Assembly (NCBI GenBank): GCA_019348495.1
Contig: JAHWJI010000005.1
Span: 1-52,699 of the forward strand
Origin: Actinomycetota bacterium
GTDB taxonomy: Bacteria > Actinomycetota > Acidimicrobiia > Acidimicrobiales > CADCSY01
DNA: 52,699 nt
Direction: 5' to 3'
The position numbers and the translations under genes are program-made. The notes below the pieces were generated by a model. The model was not told where the DNA came from and did no database searches. It saw nothing but the letters and a program-made list of their open reading frames with translations. This document shows positions 7,599-16,155 of the stretch, piece by piece. Numbering within the stretch: position 1 is the first letter of the stretch; each line of letters opens with the position of its first letter.

Positions 7599-8258
7599 GT
7601 GGCGAGCCAACAGCCGTGGGTGGACTGGCAGTGGGTCGTCGGTCACCGCCCCCTCATCGTCGAGCTGGTGGGCGAGCACCTGGAGCTGACCGTCCTGGCC
7701 GTGGCCATCGGCACGGCCGTCTCGTTCCCCCTGGCGCTGGCGGCCCGGCGCTGGACCCGCCTGTACCCGCCGCTGCTGACCGCCGCCGGCGTCGTCTACG
7801 CCATCCCGTCCCTGGCCCTGTTCTCGCTCCTGTTGCCCTGGACCGGGCTGTCGCGCACCACCGCCCTCATCGGCTTGGTCGGCTACACGCTGCTGATCCT
7901 GGTGCGCAACATCGTGGCCGGGCTCGACGGCGTGCCCGACGAGGTGCGGGAGGCCGCCTCCGGGCTCGGCTACGGCAACGTCCGGCGGCTGGTGGCGGTG
8001 GAGCTGCCCCTCGCCCTGCCCGCCATCGTGGCCGGGGTGCGCATCGCCACGGTGACCACCATCGGCCTGGTGACGGTGGCCGCCCTGATCGGCCACGGGG
8101 GGCTGGGCCAGCTCATCCTCGACGGGCTCAACCGCGACTTCCGCACCCCGCTGGTCGTGGGCTCGGCGCTGTCGGTGGCCATGGCCGCCACCGCCGACGT
8201 GGGCCTGTTGTTGGCCCAGCGCCGGCTCAGCCCCTGGTCCGGCCCCGGCCGGCCCTGA
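7599..8258 (+). CDS. opuCB: Osmoprotectant ABC importer permease
   Basis: 219 residues from GTG 7599, with about six membrane helices. The coupling EAA loop is A-A-S-G-L-G-Y-G-N-V-R-R-L-V-A-V-E-L-P-L-A-L-P, typical of BPD-type importers. The motif TIGLVTVAALIGHGGLGQLI is the conserved OpuCB/OpuCD C-terminal segment. The start follows a TACAAC hexamer by 6 nt, a slightly imperfect version of the leaderless arrangement seen elsewhere here. The next permease begins 1 nt after its stop. Confidence 0.9.
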   Translation: MASQQPWVDWQWVVGHRPLIVELVGEHLELTVLAVAIGTAVSFPLALAARRWTRLYPPLLTAAGVVYAIPSLALFSLLLPWTGLSRTTALIGLVGYTLLILVRNIVAGLDGVPDEVREAASGLGYGNVRRLVAVELPLALPAIVAGVRIATVTTIGLVTVAALIGHGGLGQLILDGLNRDFRTPLVVGSALSVAMAATADVGLLLAQRRLSPWSGPGRP

Positions 8259-8259
8259 C

Positions 8260-8979
8260 GTGGACTTCCTGGTCGAGGTGGCGGCCTATTTCAACGACCG
8301 GGCCAACTGGCGGGGCGAAGCCGGTCTGGCCAACCTGATCGGCGAGCACCTGTGGGTGTCGGCCGTGGCCATGGCCGTGGCCCTGGCCGTGGCCCTGCCC
8401 CTGGGCCTGGTGCTCGGCCACCTGGGCCGGGGCGGCGTGGTGGCCATCAACGTCTCCAACATCGGCAGGGCCCTGCCCTCCTTCGCCGTGCTCGTCATCG
8501 CCCTGCAGGTCTCGTCGATCGGGACCACCCCGGCCCTGGTGGCCCTGGTCGCCCTGGCCATCCCGCCCATGGTCACCAACAGCTACGTCGGGATCCGAGA
8601 GGTCGACGACGAACTGGTGGAGTCGGGCCGGGGGATGGGCATGACCGGGCGCCAGGTCTTCACCGGCGTCGAGCTGCCCGTGGCCATCCCCCTGGTGATG
8701 GCCGGGGTGCGCACCGCGGCGGTGCAGGTGGTGGGCACCGCCACCCTGGCCGCCCTGGTGGGCTACGGCGGTCTGGGGGCATTGGTGGTGTTGGGCCTGC
8801 GCACCGGGGACAACGTGGAGGTCTTTGCCGGCGCCCTGGCCGTGGCCGTGCTGGCCCTGGCCACCGAGGTGGTGTTGGGCCGTGTCCAGCGGGCCCTCAC
8901 TCCCGCCCCGCTACGGCGGGGGCAGGGCCGGGTCGAGGAGGTCGAGGCGGTAGCTCCCCGTCCGATCTGGGCCCGGTGA
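8260..8979 (+). CDS. opuCD: Osmoprotectant ABC importer permease, second subunit
   Basis: 239 residues. It has the same fold as the preceding permease, about six helices, with the family motifs VSNIGRALPSFAVLVI, the EAA loop GRGMGMTGRQVFTGVELPVAIPL and VGTATLAALVGYGGLGALV. It is spaced 1 nt from the first permease, so the two should form a heterodimeric channel. A ~30-residue charged C-terminal tail follows the last helix. The binding-protein gene lies 161 bp downstream on the same strand. Confidence 0.9.
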   Translation: MDFLVEVAAYFNDRANWRGEAGLANLIGEHLWVSAVAMAVALAVALPLGLVLGHLGRGGVVAINVSNIGRALPSFAVLVIALQVSSIGTTPALVALVALAIPPMVTNSYVGIREVDDELVESGRGMGMTGRQVFTGVELPVAIPLVMAGVRTAAVQVVGTATLAALVGYGGLGALVVLGLRTGDNVEVFAGALAVAVLALATEVVLGRVQRALTPAPLRRGQGRVEEVEAVAPRPIWAR

Positions 8980-9140
8980 GGGAGGGCTTCAGGCGGCGGC
9001 GAAGTCCTCCCTGTGGGCCTCGGCCACGAAGAGCATGGCCCCATCGTGGCCCTTCGGCGACGGTTCAGGGATGGCTCGTGGCGCTCTTCGTCTGGTTCGA
9101 TGGAGGGACCGAACGGCACCCCGAACGAAGAGGTTCTGCC

Positions 9141-10130
9141 ATGACGATCACGTCCATCCGCTTCCGCCCCCTGCTCGGCCTGGCCCTGGCTGGGGCCCTG
9201 GCTGTGGCCGGCTGTGCGGACTCGGACCCCTCGACGGTCGAGACCGATCCGGGCGGTGAGGCGGGCGGCGGCGGGGAAGGTGGGGCCCAGGCCACGACGT
9301 TCCGCTTCCAGCCCCTCGAGCCCGGTGCGGTCACCGTCACCGCCCTCGAGCAGGGCGACATCGACATGGCGGTGCTGTTCTCGACCGTGGGGGCCATCGC
9401 CGCCAACGACTGGGTGGTCCTCGAGGACGACAAGGGCCTCCAGGGCTCGGAGAACATCACCCCGCTGGTGCGCACCGAGACGGTCGACGACGCGGCCGCC
9501 GAGGTCCTCAACCAGGTGTCGGCGGCGCTGACCACCGAAGGCATCACCGAGCTCAACCAGCGGGTGGACGGCGACAAGGAGGACCCGGCCGCCGTGGCCC
9601 GGGACTTCCTCGAGGCTGAGGGCCTGCTCGAGGTGGACGACCCCCAGGGCTCGGGATCGCTCACCATCGGATCGGCCAACTTCACCGAGAGCCAGATCAT
9701 GGCCCACATGTACGCCGAGGCGCTGCGGGCGCACGGCTACGACGTGACCGTGGAGGCCAACCTCGGGTCCCGGGAGCAGGTGACCTACCCGTCGCTGGTG
9801 AGCGGCGAGCTCGACATCGTGCCGGAGTACCTCCAGAGCCTGCTGGCCTTCCTCGAGCCCGAGGCCGAGTCGGTCACGCCCGAGGAGGCGGTGGCCCGCA
9901 TCGAGGAGCTGTTGCCCGAGGGCCTCACCCTGTTGGAGCCGTCGCCGGCCCAGGACCAGAACGCCCTGGTGGTGACCCGGGAGACGGCCGAGCAGTACGG
10001 CCTGGAGAGCGTGTCGGACCTACAGGACGTGCAAGACCCCCTGGTGTTGGGCGGCCCGCCGGAGTGCCCCCAACGCCCGCTGTGCCTCCCCGGCTACGAG
10101 AACGCCTACGGGCTTCGCTTCGACGCCTGA
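9141..10130 (+). CDS. opuCC: Glycine betaine/choline-type substrate-binding lipoprotein with circularly permuted halves
   Basis: 329 residues with a clear Shine-Dalgarno sequence (GAAGAGG) before ATG 9141. Lipoprotein signal with lipobox AVAGC (C25), then a Gly/Glu-rich linker. Residues ~54-163 correspond to the C-terminal half of ordinary OpuAC proteins (VTALEQGDIDMAVLFSTVGA, WVVLEDDKGLQ, ALTTEGITELNQRVDGDKED). Residues ~173-329 correspond to the usual N-terminal half (LTIGSANFTESQIMAHMYAEAL, SLVSGELDIVPEY, PSPAQDQNALVV, CLPGYENAYGLRFD). The normal joining point between halves is where this protein ends and begins, so it is a clean circular permutation. It should bind betaine, choline or a related solute and deliver it to the permeases just upstream. 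Confidence 0.93.
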   Translation: MTITSIRFRPLLGLALAGALAVAGCADSDPSTVETDPGGEAGGGGEGGAQATTFRFQPLEPGAVTVTALEQGDIDMAVLFSTVGAIAANDWVVLEDDKGLQGSENITPLVRTETVDDAAAEVLNQVSAALTTEGITELNQRVDGDKEDPAAVARDFLEAEGLLEVDDPQGSGSLTIGSANFTESQIMAHMYAEALRAHGYDVTVEANLGSREQVTYPSLVSGELDIVPEYLQSLLAFLEPEAESVTPEEAVARIEELLPEGLTLLEPSPAQDQNALVVTRETAEQYGLESVSDLQDVQDPLVLGGPPECPQRPLCLPGYENAYGLRFDA

Positions 10131-10198
10131 CCGGCGGTCGGCGATCGGGTGGCTGGTCGTCCTGGTCAGGCCCTGCCGCGGCACTGGCGACGACCCGG

Positions 10199-11332
10199 TC
10201 AGCGCCGGGGCCAGGTGAGGCTGAAGCAGCGCTGGTCGCGCGTACCCGGCGACCAGCGGCCCCACAGACCGAGGAAGCAGTCGCGGGTGGACTCCGTCCA
10301 GGCGATGGCGTCGGGGTCGGCCACCCGGCGCACCACCTGGCGGATGCCGCCCTCGTGGACCACGTAGCCCGCCCACGTGCCCGGGTAGTCCTGGGGCGAG
10401 CCCACCTCGGCGACGGTCAGGGGCCCCCAGCGATGGCGCCGGTGGCGGTGGCTGTGGCCGGCGATGACGAGCGTGGCCGGGTTGGCTTCGGCCACGGCGT
10501 CGAGGAAGGGCATGGCCTCGTTGCCGGGGATGCCCCGGGGCGGGTGGGTCATGGTCCGGTGGCGCTGGGGGTGGTGGTGCAGGGCCACCACGGCCGGGCC
10601 CTCGGCCTCGGCCACCAGCGGGGCCACGTCGCCCAGCCGTAGACCCGTGCCCCGGTTCTTCCCGGCGACGGTGGTGTCGGTCACCACCAGGCGCACCCCG
10701 GGCAGGTCGCGGGCCTGGGGCGCCCCCGAGCTCAGCGTGATGCCGGCCCCGGCCAGGATGTCCGTGCCGTCGACCGCACCGCGGCACACGTCGTGGTTGC
10801 CGAGCATGGCTTCCACCGGCACCCCCGGCGCTGACAGCACCTTGGCTGCCGTCTCCCACTCCTCGACGCTGCCGTGGTCGGTGATGTCGCCCTTGGCCAC
10901 GATGAGCTGCGCTCCCCACGCCGCCAGCTCGGCCACCGCGGCCCGCAGGCAGCGTTCGGGGGGAGGGGGACCGCCGGCACCGTCGTCGGGGTGGCTGACC
11001 ATGGGCAAGCGACCGAAGCGGGGATCACCCAGGTGGATGTCGTTGACGGTGGCGAAGCGGAACAGCTCGCGCCCGGGGGGAGGGGTCAGGGTGCGCAGTG
11101 GGCCGAGCCAGCGGGTCGTGCCGTCGTCGGATTCGGCCACCAGGTCGAGGTCGGCGCCCGGGGGCAGGCCGGCGAGCAGGGCCGCACCCGGGCCGGCGCC
11201 GCCCACCACCACGGACGCGTCGCCGGCGTGCACCCGCAGCCGGCCCTCGGGGAGCGATCCCCACGTCAGCTGCGCCGCGGTGTCCTCGACGGTGAAGACC
11301 GACAGCGGCGTGGCGCTCTCAGGTCGATTCAT
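10199..11332 (-). CDS. Calcineurin-like metallophosphoesterase with N-terminal beta domain
   Basis: 377 residues. The N-terminal ~95 residues look like a fibronectin/purple-phosphatase-type beta sandwich (LTWGSLPEGRLRVHAG... LVAESDDGTTRWLGPLRTL). The catalytic domain has the complete two-metal motif set: TVNDIHLGD (DxH), AKGDITDHG (GD), LGNHDVC (GNHD), ALHHHPQ and AGHSHRHR (GHxH). The family hydrolyses phosphomono- or phosphodiesters; the substrate here is unknown. The ATG overlaps the stop of pepN (ATGA at 11332-11329), so it is the second gene of that operon. No signal peptide is seen. Confidence 0.88.
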   Translation of the reverse strand: MNRPESATPLSVFTVEDTAAQLTWGSLPEGRLRVHAGDASVVVGGAGPGAALLAGLPPGADLDLVAESDDGTTRWLGPLRTLTPPPGRELFRFATVNDIHLGDPRFGRLPMVSHPDDGAGGPPPPERCLRAAVAELAAWGAQLIVAKGDITDHGSVEEWETAAKVLSAPGVPVEAMLGNHDVCRGAVDGTDILAGAGITLSSGAPQARDLPGVRLVVTDTTVAGKNRGTGLRLGDVAPLVAEAEGPAVVALHHHPQRHRTMTHPPRGIPGNEAMPFLDAVAEANPATLVIAGHSHRHRRHRWGPLTVAEVGSPQDYPGTWAGYVVHEGGIRQVVRRVADPDAIAWTESTRDCFLGLWGRWSPGTRDQRCFSLTWPRR

Positions 11333-13884
11333 CTCGACTTGCCGGCCAACCAGCCCGCCACCGGGCCGGCCTCCCGCTCCCGCAGGGCGACGTTGACCCG
11401 CAGTCGCTCCCGGTGCTGGTCGATGGTCTTGGCCGCCTGGGGGACGGGGTGGTCGGCCAGGAAGGCGTCGACCCGCTCGGCCAGGGCCGGGCTCGACAGG
11501 GCGGTGACGCCCGCCAGCATGCTGGGGAAGGCGTTGTCGGGGAAGCGCCCGCCGATGGCCTCCCAGTTGGCCTCGACGAAGGCCCAGGCCTCGGCTCCCA
11601 CCTCGCGGTTGGCCAGCAGGCGTCCCACCACGAAGGGGGCGTTCTGGGAGCGGATGTCGTCGGTGAGGGTCATGGCCAGGGTGCGCCGGGCCAGGTCGAC
11701 ATCGGGGAAGCGGGCCAGGGCGTAGAGGTAGCGCATGGCCTCCTGGGGCGAGAGCGAGGTGCGGGAGCGCTCCCACACCACTTCGTAGTCGTCGGCCGTG
11801 CCCTTGGAGGCCACCACCGAGAGCACGGCGGCGGCCACGTCCGGGTCGACCGTGGTGGGCTCGGCCAGGTAGGCGCGGTGAACCTCCCGGGCCCGGGCCA
11901 GCACCTCGGCGTCGTCGGCCAGGTTTCCGGCCAGGGTGATGACCAGCCCCCGGGTCTGGCGGGTGCGCTCGTCCTCGCCCGCCTTCGCCTCCCAGCTCAG
12001 CCGATCGAGGGCGGGCCCGACCAGGGCGATCACCCAGCGGGCGAAGTGGGACCGGGCAGTGTCGTCGAGGAGGTGGTGGTCGATGGCGCCGAGGGCGCCG
12101 GCCAGGGTGGCCCACACGGTGTGGTCGGACTCCGAGGCGAAGCCACCGGCCAGGTCCAAGAAGGCGGCGGCGGAGGTGTCGCCGGCGAGCACGGCGGCCC
12201 AGGTGTCGTCCACCAGCAGGGCCCGCTCCACCGGGGCCAGGCGCGCCAACGACGCCCGCAGCGAGGCCAGCAGGGGCGGGGAGTAGCGCACCCGGTAGAA
12301 GCCGTGGCCGCCGGCGTTGACCACCACCGGGGAGCCGGCGAGTTCGAGGTCGAGGTCGGCCGAGTCCTTGTCGAGCAGTACCCGCTGCGCCACACCGCCC
12401 CCAGCGGCGACCATGGCGGGCACGGGCCAGGTGGCGGGGTCGGCGCGGCCGCCACCGGCGAAGACGAAGCGGCGCTGCTCCAGCCGGAGGCGGCCGTCGT
12501 CGTCTACCTCCACCCCCACCAGGGGATAGCCGCCCTGGAAGATCCAGGCGTCCATGATGCGCCGGACGGGCTCGCCGGTGGCCTCCTCGATGGCGTCCCA
12601 GAGGTCGGTGGTCCCGGCGTTGGCGAAGGCGTGGTCGGCCAGGTAGCGCCGGATCCCGGCCCGGAAGCCGTCGGTGCCCAGGTACTGCTCGAGCATGCGC
12701 AGCACCGACGCCCCCTTCTGGTAGGTGAGGACGTCGAACATGCCCTCGGCCTCCTCGGGGGAGTGCACGGGGTACTCGACGGGGCGGGTGCTGGCCAGGG
12801 AGTCGACGGCGTAGGCCGCGGCCCGCTCGGTGGCGAAGGCGTCCCAGCGCCGCCACTCGGGGCGGAAGGCGTCGACCGCGGCCACCTCCATGAACGTGGC
12901 GAAGGCCTCGTTGAGCCACAGGCCGTTCCACCACTTCATGGTCACCAGGTCGCCGAACCACATGTGGGCCAGCTCATGGGCCACCACGTCGGCCACCCGC
13001 TGCAGCTCGGCCTGGGCCACCGCCTCGGGGTCGACGAGCAGCACCTGCTCTCGGAAGACGATGGCGCCCAGGTTCTCCATGGCCCCGAAGGCGAAGTCGG
13101 GCACGGCGATGAGGTCGCACTTGTCGCCCGGGTAGGCGATGGCGTAGTACTCGGCGAACCAGCGCAGGCAGAAGGCCCCCACCTCCAGGGCGAAGGGGGT
13201 CAGGTGGGCCTTCCCGGGGACGTGGACGACGCGCAGGGCCACGCCGTCGACGTCGACGGCTCCGGTGGCTTCCAGGGGCCCGACGACCAGGGCCACCAGG
13301 TAGGTGCTCATGGGCACCGTGTCGGCGAAGCGCACGGTGACGCGCCCGTCCCCGGTGGGCGTCTCGGCCACCACCTTGCCGTTGCTCACGGCCAGCAGGC
13401 CCTCGGCCACGACGAGGGTCACGGCGAAGACGGCCTTGCGGTCGGGCTCGTCCCAGCAGGGGAAGACCCGCCGGGCGTCGGTGGCCTCCATCTGGGTGGT
13501 GGCGATGAGGCGCTCGACCCCCTCGGCGTCGGTGTAGACGCTTCGGTAGAAGCCGGCCAGCTTGTCGTTCAGGGCCCCCCGGAAGCCCACGTGCAGCGTC
13601 CAGGTACCGGGACAGGCGGTGGCGACCAGGGCCAGGGTGAGGCGCTCGGTCTCGTCGTCGAGGCGGGGTTCGGCCTCGATGCGGGTGCCGTCGGGGCCGG
13701 TCAACCAGGCCCCGTCGATCTCGAGGTCGACGGCGTTGCACACGATCTGGTCGACGGCGTGCTCCACGTCGAGGGTGACGGCCACCGTGCCGTAGAAGGT
13801 GGCGGTGTCGAGGTCGGGCTCGACGTGCAGGTCGTAGCGGCGGGGGACGACGTGGCGGGGCAGGCGGAAGTCGTCGTCGGGCAC
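11329..13884 (-). CDS. pepN: Aminopeptidase N (M1 family zinc metallopeptidase)
   Basis: 851 residues, typical of actinobacterial PepN. It removes N-terminal residues from peptides in the cytoplasm. GAMEN substrate-recognition motif near residue 265 (FGAMENLGAIVF); zinc motif HELAHMWFGD near 305, with the second-site Glu in LNEAFATFMEV. The long C-terminal region (~450-850) is the helical ERAP1-like domain. The GTG start has a TAGCCT box 6 nt upstream and no Shine-Dalgarno sequence. It is divergent from the PfkB kinase across 32 bp and is followed by a coupled metallophosphoesterase. Confidence 0.95.
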   Translation of the reverse strand: MPDDDFRLPRHVVPRRYDLHVEPDLDTATFYGTVAVTLDVEHAVDQIVCNAVDLEIDGAWLTGPDGTRIEAEPRLDDETERLTLALVATACPGTWTLHVGFRGALNDKLAGFYRSVYTDAEGVERLIATTQMEATDARRVFPCWDEPDRKAVFAVTLVVAEGLLAVSNGKVVAETPTGDGRVTVRFADTVPMSTYLVALVVGPLEATGAVDVDGVALRVVHVPGKAHLTPFALEVGAFCLRWFAEYYAIAYPGDKCDLIAVPDFAFGAMENLGAIVFREQVLLVDPEAVAQAELQRVADVVAHELAHMWFGDLVTMKWWNGLWLNEAFATFMEVAAVDAFRPEWRRWDAFATERAAAYAVDSLASTRPVEYPVHSPEEAEGMFDVLTYQKGASVLRMLEQYLGTDGFRAGIRRYLADHAFANAGTTDLWDAIEEATGEPVRRIMDAWIFQGGYPLVGVEVDDDGRLRLEQRRFVFAGGGRADPATWPVPAMVAAGGGVAQRVLLDKDSADLDLELAGSPVVVNAGGHGFYRVRYSPPLLASLRASLARLAPVERALLVDDTWAAVLAGDTSAAAFLDLAGGFASESDHTVWATLAGALGAIDHHLLDDTARSHFARWVIALVGPALDRLSWEAKAGEDERTRQTRGLVITLAGNLADDAEVLARAREVHRAYLAEPTTVDPDVAAAVLSVVASKGTADDYEVVWERSRTSLSPQEAMRYLYALARFPDVDLARRTLAMTLTDDIRSQNAPFVVGRLLANREVGAEAWAFVEANWEAIGGRFPDNAFPSMLAGVTALSSPALAERVDAFLADHPVPQAAKTIDQHRERLRVNVALREREAGPVAGWLAGKSR

Positions 13885-13890
13885 GGGTGG

Positions 13891-13909
13891 AGGCTACCGG
13901 CACTAGGTT
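13891..13909. promoter_or_regulatory. Back-to-back -10 boxes for pepN and the PfkB kinase
   Basis: TAGCCT on the minus strand (13896-13891), 6 nt from GTG 13884, and TAGGTT on the plus strand (13904-13909), 7 nt from ATG 13917. Only 32 bp separate the two start codons, so each promoter's upstream part must lie inside the opposite gene. Confidence 0.5.
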
Positions 13910-13916
13910 CCCGCCC

Positions 13917-14915
13917 ATGGGCGCCGGGGTGGACGTGGTGGGCATCGGCAACGCCCTGGTCGACGTCATCGCCCGGGTCGACGACGACTTCCTCACCACC
14001 CACGGACTGGTCAAGAGCTCGATGGCCCTGGTCGAGGCCGACCGGGCGGAGACGCTGTACGGGGCCATGGGGCCGGCGGTGGAGGTGTCGGGCGGCTCGG
14101 CGGCCAACACCATGGCCGGCCTGGCCTCGCTGGGCTCGCGTGCTGCCTTCATCGGGCGCGTGGGCGACGACCAGCTCGGCGAGGTGTTCGCCCACGACAT
14201 CCGAGCCGCAGGCGTGGCCTTCGACGACGTCGCTCCCGGCACAGGGCGGAGCGGGGCACCGACCGGGCGGTCGCTCATCGTGGTCACTCCCGACGCCCAG
14301 CGCACCATGAGCACCCTGTTGGGGGCGGCCAGCGAGCTCGGACCTGACGACGTGGACGAGGCTCTGGTGGCCGGGGCCAGGCTCACCTACCTCGAGGGCT
14401 ACCTGTTCGACCGCGAGGCGGCAGGGGAGGCGTTCGTGAAGGCGGCGGACGCCGCTCACGGCGCCGGCAGGCTGGTGGCGCTGACGCTGTCCGACTCGTT
14501 CTGCGTCGAGCGCTTCCACAAGCCGTTCCAGCGCCTCGTCGCCGACACCGTCGACATCCTGTTCGCCAACGAGGACGAGTTGCGCCTGCTCTACGCCGCC
14601 GACGACGCCGACGAGGCCCTGGCGGTGGCCGGTGGGTTCTGCGCCCTGGTGGTCATGACCAGGGGGGCGGCGGGCTCGACGGTGGCGGCGGATGGGCGGC
14701 TCCATCACGTGCCCGCCGTGCCGGTGGACCGGGTGGTCGACACCACCGGCGCCGGCGACCTCTACGCCGCCGGCTTCCTCCACGGCCTGGTCCTGGGTCT
14801 CGATCCGGCGACGTGTGCCCAGCTGGGGGCGATGGCCGCATCCGAGGTCATCAGCCACGTGGGGGCCCGCCCCGAGACGTCGCTCGCCGACCTGGTGGCC
14901 CCGCGGCTGGCCTGA
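13917..14915 (+). CDS. PfkB-family carbohydrate/nucleoside kinase (adenosine kinase-like)
   Basis: 332 residues from ATG 13917, chosen over an upstream GTG because of the TAGGTT box 7 nt before it. PfkB signature 1 region SGGSAANTMAGLASLG, and signature 2 with the catalytic Asp, VDTTGAGDLYAAGFLHGL near residue 275. The N-terminus VVGIGNALVDVIARVDDDFL and the segment GLVKSSMALVEADRAETLY resemble the adenosine kinase/ribokinase branch found in proteobacteria and actinobacteria. The reaction is ATP-dependent phosphorylation of a sugar hydroxyl; adenosine is the likeliest substrate but not proven. Confidence 0.88.
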   Translation: MGAGVDVVGIGNALVDVIARVDDDFLTTHGLVKSSMALVEADRAETLYGAMGPAVEVSGGSAANTMAGLASLGSRAAFIGRVGDDQLGEVFAHDIRAAGVAFDDVAPGTGRSGAPTGRSLIVVTPDAQRTMSTLLGAASELGPDDVDEALVAGARLTYLEGYLFDREAAGEAFVKAADAAHGAGRLVALTLSDSFCVERFHKPFQRLVADTVDILFANEDELRLLYAADDADEALAVAGGFCALVVMTRGAAGSTVAADGRLHHVPAVPVDRVVDTTGAGDLYAAGFLHGLVLGLDPATCAQLGAMAASEVISHVGARPETSLADLVAPRLA

Positions 14916-14984
14916 TGGCTGGCGCTTGACCAGCGTGGCCCGGCCCGGCCGGAGGCTTGGCCCGAGGTGGGCCAGACTGGATGA

Positions 14985-15467
14985 GTGGGAGCCCGGCGCG
15001 TCCATGCCCCTGACGGGAGGCACTGGACCGTGCGGCGCCAGTGGGCGCCCCGCCTCGCCGGCCGGGGCCTACGAGCCCGTATCCGGCGCAGACGGCGCGA
15101 AGACCGCGACCGGAGCGGCTGGCTGGAGCTGCTGGAGCTCCCCGGCTGGGCGGGTGAGGCCCCGGCGGCGATCGCCGTGGGTGTGACCTTCGTTGTGGTC
15201 GTCGTGTTGGTGCTGGTCTTCGGCCTGCCCCTGATCCTGGCTCTGGTCGACGTGGTAGTGGTGGTCGCCCTGGTGGTGGGCGGGGTCGTGGCCCGGGTCC
15301 TGTTCCGACGGCCCTGGACCGTGGAGGCCTTCGACGGGGCCGGCGAGCGCGTCACCCGTGGTGTCGTGGGTTGGGCGGCCAGCGGTCGGGTTCGTGATGA
15401 GATGGCGGCCGAGCTGGCCCACGGCCGGGTCCCACCCCCGGACCGGCCTACCGAGCGACGACGGTAG
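14985..15467 (+). CDS. Hypothetical protein with a central two-helix membrane hairpin
   Basis: 160 residues from GTG 14985. The N-terminal ~45 residues are strongly basic (RRQWAPRLAGRGLRARIRRRRREDRDR). A long hydrophobic stretch, about residues 62-105 (IAVGVTFVVVVVLVLVFGLPLIL... VVVALVVGGVVARVLF), can form two helices. The C-terminal ~55 residues are soluble (RPWTVEAFDGAGERVTRGVVGWAASGRVRDEMAAELAHGR). This layout is common in unannotated actinobacterial membrane proteins; I recognise no family. It converges on the next gene with a 28-bp gap. Confidence 0.65.
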   Translation: MGARRVHAPDGRHWTVRRQWAPRLAGRGLRARIRRRRREDRDRSGWLELLELPGWAGEAPAAIAVGVTFVVVVVLVLVFGLPLILALVDVVVVVALVVGGVVARVLFRRPWTVEAFDGAGERVTRGVVGWAASGRVRDEMAAELAHGRVPPPDRPTERRR

Positions 15468-15495
15468 GTCCCGCGCCGGCCGCCGCGCCTGAGCC

Positions 15496-16107
15496 CTAGT
15501 GCCGGTCGGCCTCGTCCTCGGGCGGGAGGAACTGGAAGCTGAGGTCACCGAGGCGGACCAGGGTGGAGGCCACCCATCCGCCGATGCCGCCGAACTGGTC
15601 GTCGAGGACCGAGCCGTCGGCCAGCGTCCGCTCGTCGAGGGGGATGCTGCCCTCGTAGGAGACCTCGATGGCGAACTCGCCCTCGCCCGGGTCCTCGCCG
15701 GCGAAGACCTGCTCGATGGTGTGGCCCGAGCGGACGAGGGCCTCGGTGGCGGTCAGGGGGGTCGATTCGGGCAGCACCACGAGCACCCGTTCGGGGTCGG
15801 GTCGCTGGGCCAGGCGCTGGATGCGCAGGGCCACCTCCACCAGGACCTCGGGGGGCTCGTCGGGAGGCTCGTCGATGTACCAGCTCCGGTAGGCGGTCTG
15901 GGACCAGGTGGGCCAGTCGAGGGTGAGATCGGCCTGGACCCGGGGGGGCGAGCCCTCGCCGGGGACGCCGTAGCTCGTCTCCCAGGTCACGTCACCGAGG
16001 AGCACGTCGACCTGGAAGCGCTCCTCGAAGGCCTGACGCTCCAGCAAGGCGTTCTCCAATGCGTCGCGCAGGGCCCCGATGGCATCGGTGAAGACGTGGT
16101 CGAGCAT
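15496..16107 (-). CDS. Hypothetical soluble acidic protein
   Basis: 203 residues, acidic, no signal peptide or membrane helix. Visible pattern: an amphipathic N-terminal helix (DAIGALRDALENALLERQAFEERF), a beta-rich middle (VDVLLGDVTWETSYGVP, VQADLTLDWPTWSQTAYRSWYI), a helix with VEVALRIQRLAQRPDPERVLVVLP, and an acidic C-terminus. No family is recognised. The start ATG 16107 has a TACCCT box 8 nt upstream and no Shine-Dalgarno sequence, which supports the call as a real gene. It lies downstream of the topoisomerase IB gene on the same strand. Confidence 0.65.
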   Translation of the reverse strand: MLDHVFTDAIGALRDALENALLERQAFEERFQVDVLLGDVTWETSYGVPGEGSPPRVQADLTLDWPTWSQTAYRSWYIDEPPDEPPEVLVEVALRIQRLAQRPDPERVLVVLPESTPLTATEALVRSGHTIEQVFAGEDPGEGEFAIEVSYEGSIPLDERTLADGSVLDDQFGGIGGWVASTLVRLGDLSFQFLPPEDEADRH

Positions 16108-16115
16108 CGCCGCTC

Positions 16116-16121
16116 AGGGTA
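16116..16121 (-). promoter_or_regulatory. -10 box of the hypothetical gene at 15496
   Basis: TACCCT on the minus strand, 8 nt before ATG 16107; leaderless-type spacing. Confidence 0.35.
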
Positions 16122-16155
16122 GGCCACCCCATGATCCCGCTCCCCTTCCCGGGGG

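Noticed and set aside
8981-9055. Minus-strand stretch reading AMLFVAEAHREDFAAA before a stop, like the C-terminus of some protein
   Set aside because: Too short, no upstream continuation with coding character and no start; may be a relic but cannot be supported.
11413-14310. Very long open frame (about 965 codons) on the plus strand opposite pepN
   Set aside because: It mirrors the third-position GC bias of pepN; its product is Gly/His/Gln/Val-rich without any domain, and pepN has full catalytic motifs.
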